A stretch of DNA of 64,000 bases from NCBI GenBank assembly GCA_002729885.1, contig PBUB01000007.1, forward strand, positions 124,001-188,000, given 5' to 3'. The notes beneath the pieces are model-generated. The model was not told the DNA's origin and searched no databases. It saw only the letters and a program-made list of their open reading frames with translations. A program made the position numbers and the translations under genes. Source of the DNA: Spirochaetaceae bacterium (GTDB lineage Bacteria > Spirochaetota > Leptospiria > Leptospirales > Leptonemataceae). Of this stretch, positions 60,454-64,000 are shown one piece after another; the stretch's first letter is position 1; each line of letters starts with the position of its first letter.

Positions 60454-61224
60454 TCAACCCTCCTTTACGATTACATAGACGTAGCGATCCGCCGGCCTAC
60501 TTTCGCTGTCTTCCCCACATTGGCGCAGGTTACGATACAGCACTTCGGTATTGCTTTTAGAAACACCCAGGTTCTTGAGCATTGCCATGGCGTAGTTCGC
60601 CCGTTCCTGCATCAGCTGCTGATTCTCTTCCTGGTCGCCTTCGCAGTCGGCGCTTACAGCAATCAGAAAGCGAGCATCGGATTGATTCTTGATTCGCTCC
60701 TTGAGACCTGCCAGAGGTGCATCGGATATGGCCTTTGATCCAACGCCGGTTTCAAATCTAAATCGAAATACACCCACCTGACGATTTCCTTCCATTGCAG
60801 ACCCAAGCTTCTGTGGGTTGGTATCCGCAGCAGCCAGCGCACCACATTCTGCGATTACGGCCGTATCGGTAATTACTCCAAAGAGAAAGCCCAGAGCAGT
60901 GTAGCCAATGTCAGACCATCGCATGGTACGATACTTGATCAAGATGGTATCCGAGCCAGAATCTATGGGCTTGATCACAGGCTCATTCACGGGCAATACA
61001 AAGGGAAAGTGCACTACATGGGTTTGCTGCAGCACCCGGCAATTCTCATAGCTGCCCCGATACGTCGCCAGGGAACGCTCCATGGCCACCGGAACATCCG
61101 TTACAATCACAGAGGAATTGGAGGGATCGGACCCGGTAGCGCAACTAACGCCTGCGAAACCAACGGACATCGCAATACATAGAATAAGAAAAAAACTGGA
61201 CCTCGGTACTATAAACTTTTCCAT
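60454..61224 (-). CDS. OmpA-like C-terminal domain lipoprotein
   Basis: A 256-residue exported protein with the signal SFFLILCIAMSVGFAGVSC (Cys28, lipobox AGVSC). Residues 30-110 are unrecognised; a hydrophobic stretch (about 102-128, DIGYTALGFLFGVITDTAVIAECGALAA) may be a membrane helix or a buried segment. The C-terminal part, ARFLIAVSADCEGDQEENQQLMQERANYAMAMLKNLGVSKSNTEVLYRNLRQCGEDSE (in pieces), has the OmpA/MotB pattern of Glu-rich helix with R-A-x-x-(V/A)-x-x-x-L followed by a final strand YVYVIVKEG. The usual peptidoglycan-binding Asp/Arg are only partly evident, so the family assignment is tentative. Confidence 0.62.
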   Translation of the reverse strand: MEKFIVPRSSFFLILCIAMSVGFAGVSCATGSDPSNSSVIVTDVPVAMERSLATYRGSYENCRVLQQTHVVHFPFVLPVNEPVIKPIDSGSDTILIKYRTMRWSDIGYTALGFLFGVITDTAVIAECGALAAADTNPQKLGSAMEGNRQVGVFRFRFETGVGSKAISDAPLAGLKERIKNQSDARFLIAVSADCEGDQEENQQLMQERANYAMAMLKNLGVSKSNTEVLYRNLRQCGEDSESRPADRYVYVIVKEG

Positions 61225-61287
61225 GCTTTCTATTACATTTCCTTAACAAACTGGGAAAGTGATCAGATACAAACAGGCAATACAGAT

Positions 61288-64000
61288 ATGGAATCAAGAA
61301 CTATTCATAAACTTAAAAAGCAGGGACTTCTGCTGCTTCTTGCGGGCATACCTTTTGTATCTGCCTGTATTGCATTTCTGCCTTCTGCCACCAGCAAATC
61401 CGAGGAAGAACGAAAATGGTTCCTTCTGGATCTGGTCTCATCCCCGGACAGGAATGCACTGATTTCAAGTCCTCCCACGGTAGGAGCGGACGGATATGAT
61501 CCAGCCCTTTTCACTGTAGATCAAAAAGAGGATCAGGAGGAAATCGCGGTACCAATCTATGGAAAGCATTACGTATCTGTAGGTCATATTTTCGACATTG
61601 ATGTAGACACATCCAAAATTCCCGGCGCGCCTGAGGAATATCAAAGCGTGTTCATGCCAGAAGGTCATGTAGCCGAGATCACTTACGAATATGATGAGCG
61701 TCTCCTTCGCGAACGGGGCCTTATGGAGGAATTCCAGGTCTTTTACTATCACAAAGGCAGCGATCGATGGTATCCTCTAACGGACGTAAAAGTAGACACT
61801 CAGAACAATCGCGTTACTGCCCGAACCAATCATTTTACTCCTTTTGTCCTTACGGCTCTGCCAGCGCCTGCAGATGGAGGTGTTTTTGACCCACCCCAGT
61901 GTATTGTAGATGCCCTGGACGATCCCTCGGGCTCCATGGCCGGTCCGAAGTGGAGTCGTCTGGATGTAGGCTTTAAGTATTATATTGATCGCGGCTATAC
62001 AATCCGTCATAATGAGGATTTCTATGACCTGGGCTTCAATGAAGCCCTGGGTATTGCCACCTGTAATGGCGGCAACCATGCCTCTTCCAGCATATTCTGC
62101 GGTCCTCAGGGGCAGCATAAATACAACAAGGATCCAGACTACCTGGACTTCTCGTTGCCATTCGATGCGAAAGTATATGTTATGTACGATCGCCGTGGAA
62201 CAGAGCGAGCAGGATGGCTTGCAGATATGGGGTTTACTCAGATTCCAGATAAGTTCATCGAATCTACCGATGGAGTGGGTTACTACCTCGTCTATGAGAA
62301 GGAATATCCATCTGGATCTCAAGTTACGCTTCCGGGGAATCATTACGACCTTGCCAATCCCAACCAGATCGATACAAACTATTTCGTTGCGGTATTACCG
62401 CAGGGAGACTGGGCAGCAGATGCAGGCATCGATTGCTCAGGAGAGCCCCTTCGCCCTGCTTCGCCGGAAGGAATTTCTCTTATTCCTGGTTCCGATCAGG
62501 TATCCATTGTTCTGGACCAAACTATCGACCGAGATGTCACCGGCCTTATTGTGCGAAGACGCTTGCTTGAGCCGTCTCTTTCACCGGAATACGGTGAAGC
62601 TGTAGGACTGGCCATTGAAGATCCTGGCTACATTATCGATGCCGGCCTGACAGAAGGCATGACCTACTACTATAGCTTTTTCGCAGTGACGGACAGCGGA
62701 TTGTATTCTCCTCCTCTGGTAATTGAGGTTCAAACTGGGTCGGATGATGATGGGGATGGTCTGGCCAACTATTACGAAAACAATCCTTCCATTGTCTACT
62801 ACGGAGGCGATGGAACCAACAGCAATGAGGCCGACACAGATGCCGACGGCATTGATGATCTAACCGAGATCTTGAATCTCACAGATCCCACACACAGTGA
62901 TCATACAAATCCTGTGATTACAGCCTTTGAAGACGACGGTACCATTAGCACAATTCCTGTTGCTCGCTTCAACATTGAGGTAGATGATATATCCCCGATT
63001 ACTGGCTGGTATTTATCCACAGGGACAGAGCCTCCGCCCAATGATTCCACGAATTGGCTCACCGAAGAACCCACAACATGGGATGTTCCACAAATTGGCG
63101 AGCTCAGCCTTAACCTCTGGGTCCGCGATGAAGCAGGCAACGTAAGCGAAATGGCCACCCTGGAACTGGATTTTCCATATCTCAATTACAGCAATCGCTT
63201 CATAATCTTTGATCCCAGAGATGATGATTTTCAGACTACGACAACTAATCCAACGGATCTGGCCTATTATCTGGAGCATACCGGCACCGATGCAACAACC
63301 AATAGCTTCGGTAAGAATTACTTGCTTTCCATTTCCGGTGGCCAATCAGCATTCGTGCAGCATGCCGGGAATATTGGCACAGCCGATTATGATTTGAGCG
63401 GAAGCAGTCCGCTGCCGCCCGGTTCAGTGATCTCTTCCTTGCAATACAACTCAAACCAGGATTACTGGCTGGTTTCCTATTTCATTAGAGAGGGATACTC
63501 GCCTACTACGGAATGTCCGGTGGTCAAGCAAGCTCAGTGCTTCATGACCCTGAGATACAATGAGTCCACTGATACTCTGGTGACCCTGGATTCCGCGCAT
63601 ATAACAATTCCAGACGTCGCGACCCGCTGGGGGGATCCGGGAGAACTCATCCTGGATCCATCAGGACCGGGCTTCCTTATAGCTATGAATGCTCAATACG
63701 TCCTGGAAAACGTTGATAATTCTATTAACCAGTACCCCTGGCATGAATACGTAATTCTAATTCACGGAACCATTGAAAATGGACAAATCCAGGAGTTGCT
63801 CTTTTCGCATAAGTGGGCCCTGGAATACCTTCCAGGAGAAGAGATTCCTGCGAACCTGAATCAAAAGGGTTGGACCAGACAGGCCATCTCTCCTTCCGGA
63901 GAGGTCCTGGTCTTGACTGCACCTCCTCAGGGGGTGCGTTCACCGCGCGGATGGAATAGCATGAATGGAATCGATGTCTATTCCCTGGATTTTTCCGACC
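61288..64000 (+). CDS. Large secreted lipoprotein with calcium-binding motifs (3' end outside window)
   Basis: An open frame begins with ATG at 61288 and runs off the window after 904 codons. The signal peptide KQGLLLLLAGIPFVSAC ends in Cys27, a lipobox. A beta-rich N-terminal part contains FMPEGHVAEITYEYDERLL and RVTARTNHFTPFVL. Near 295-330 LPFDAKVYVMYDRRGTERAGWL recalls a Y-D-x-R motif of carbohydrate-related beta domains (tentative). A fibronectin-like domain is followed by DDDGDGLANYYENN and TDADGIDDLTEIL (about 488-530), thrombospondin-3/EF-type calcium sites. The remainder looks like a beta-propeller or repeated beta-sandwich (FIIFDPRDDDF, YWLVSYFIRE, LTLRYNEST). A role in surface adhesion or polymer binding is inferred. 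It diverges from the OmpA-like gene (63-base gap). Confidence 0.78.
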   Translation, partial: MESRTIHKLKKQGLLLLLAGIPFVSACIAFLPSATSKSEEERKWFLLDLVSSPDRNALISSPPTVGADGYDPALFTVDQKEDQEEIAVPIYGKHYVSVGHIFDIDVDTSKIPGAPEEYQSVFMPEGHVAEITYEYDERLLRERGLMEEFQVFYYHKGSDRWYPLTDVKVDTQNNRVTARTNHFTPFVLTALPAPADGGVFDPPQCIVDALDDPSGSMAGPKWSRLDVGFKYYIDRGYTIRHNEDFYDLGFNEALGIATCNGGNHASSSIFCGPQGQHKYNKDPDYLDFSLPFDAKVYVMYDRRGTERAGWLADMGFTQIPDKFIESTDGVGYYLVYEKEYPSGSQVTLPGNHYDLANPNQIDTNYFVAVLPQGDWAADAGIDCSGEPLRPASPEGISLIPGSDQVSIVLDQTIDRDVTGLIVRRRLLEPSLSPEYGEAVGLAIEDPGYIIDAGLTEGMTYYYSFFAVTDSGLYSPPLVIEVQTGSDDDGDGLANYYENNPSIVYYGGDGTNSNEADTDADGIDDLTEILNLTDPTHSDHTNPVITAFEDDGTISTIPVARFNIEVDDISPITGWYLSTGTEPPPNDSTNWLTEEPTTWDVPQIGELSLNLWVRDEAGNVSEMATLELDFPYLNYSNRFIIFDPRDDDFQTTTTNPTDLAYYLEHTGTDATTNSFGKNYLLSISGGQSAFVQHAGNIGTADYDLSGSSPLPPGSVISSLQYNSNQDYWLVSYFIREGYSPTTECPVVKQAQCFMTLRYNESTDTLVTLDSAHITIPDVATRWGDPGELILDPSGPGFLIAMNAQYVLENVDNSINQYPWHEYVILIHGTIENGQIQELLFSHKWALEYLPGEEIPANLNQKGWTRQAISPSGEVLVLTAPPQGVRSPRGWNSMNGIDVYSLDFSD

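Noticed and set aside
1-64000. CRISPR arrays, tRNA/rRNA genes, insertion sequences, prophage
   Set aside because: No regularly spaced repeats, cloverleaf-like sequences, transposase motifs or phage proteins were seen on either strand.

Overview
The window looks like a chromosomal segment of a Gram-negative-type spirochaete, most probably a Leptospirales relative (inference). Supporting traits are roughly 50% G+C, many predicted lipoproteins with relaxed lipoboxes (LPATC, LHC, QFNC, VSAC), hybrid sensor kinases including a 7TMR-DISM type, a chemoreceptor with a purely membrane-embedded N-terminus, TolC/RND envelope machinery, an LpxH/YbbF-like phosphoesterase and a cbb3 oxidase. I see no tRNA, rRNA, CRISPR array, insertion sequence or prophage gene. 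Both ends cut genes: the tail of a TPR-like protein on the left and a long secreted lipoprotein on the right.

Layout. 1-13.6 kb (+): a tightly packed export operon of TolC-like outer-membrane protein, MFP adaptor, two paralogous Ig-like (Big_5/SbsA type) lipoproteins, two different RND pumps and a membrane-anchored helical protein. 13.6-15.3 kb (-): a chemoreceptor. 15.6-19.5 kb (-): a secreted-protease module made of an anchor-D repeat lipoprotein, a subtilase with a large inserted domain, and a free-standing propeptide-like (I9) protein. 20.2-23.4 kb (-): an M48 membrane metalloprotease followed by three AIM24-family paralogues, closed by a strong terminator. 23.4-27 kb: single metabolic genes (saccharopine-dehydrogenase-like, VOC, DHFR-like) and an MscS channel. 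27.3-30.6 kb (-): a YbbA/YbbP-like ABC exporter. 30.9-39.8 kb (+): the complete cbb3 oxidase operon ccoNOQP with maturation genes ccoG, ccoH, ccoS, a SafE-like copper/sulfite exporter homologue and the copper ATPase ccoI.

39.9-57 kb is a mixed block of envelope and signalling genes: HAD phosphatases, a diguanylate cyclase, a metallophosphoesterase, a lipoprotein MsrB, an atypical amidase next to a DprE1-like oxidase, a patatin phospholipase head-to-head with a HAD lipoprotein, two hybrid histidine kinases, a thioredoxin-domain protein resembling DsbD without its membrane part, and a SanA homologue. 57-64 kb is a secretome block: an unknown lipoprotein, two tandem astacin-like metalloproteases, an OmpA-like lipoprotein, and the start of a >900-residue lipoprotein carrying DxDxDG calcium-binding motifs.

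The most system-like novelties are the RND operon with two built-in Ig-like lipoproteins, the protease/anchor/standalone-inhibitor trio, the M48 plus triple-AIM24 operon, and the compact cbb3 operon with a single-haem CcoP, Ser/Pro-rich insertions in three consecutive maturation proteins and two perfect palindromes in its leader. At sequence level, the pentamer GCGAA/TTCGC appears over-represented across the window.
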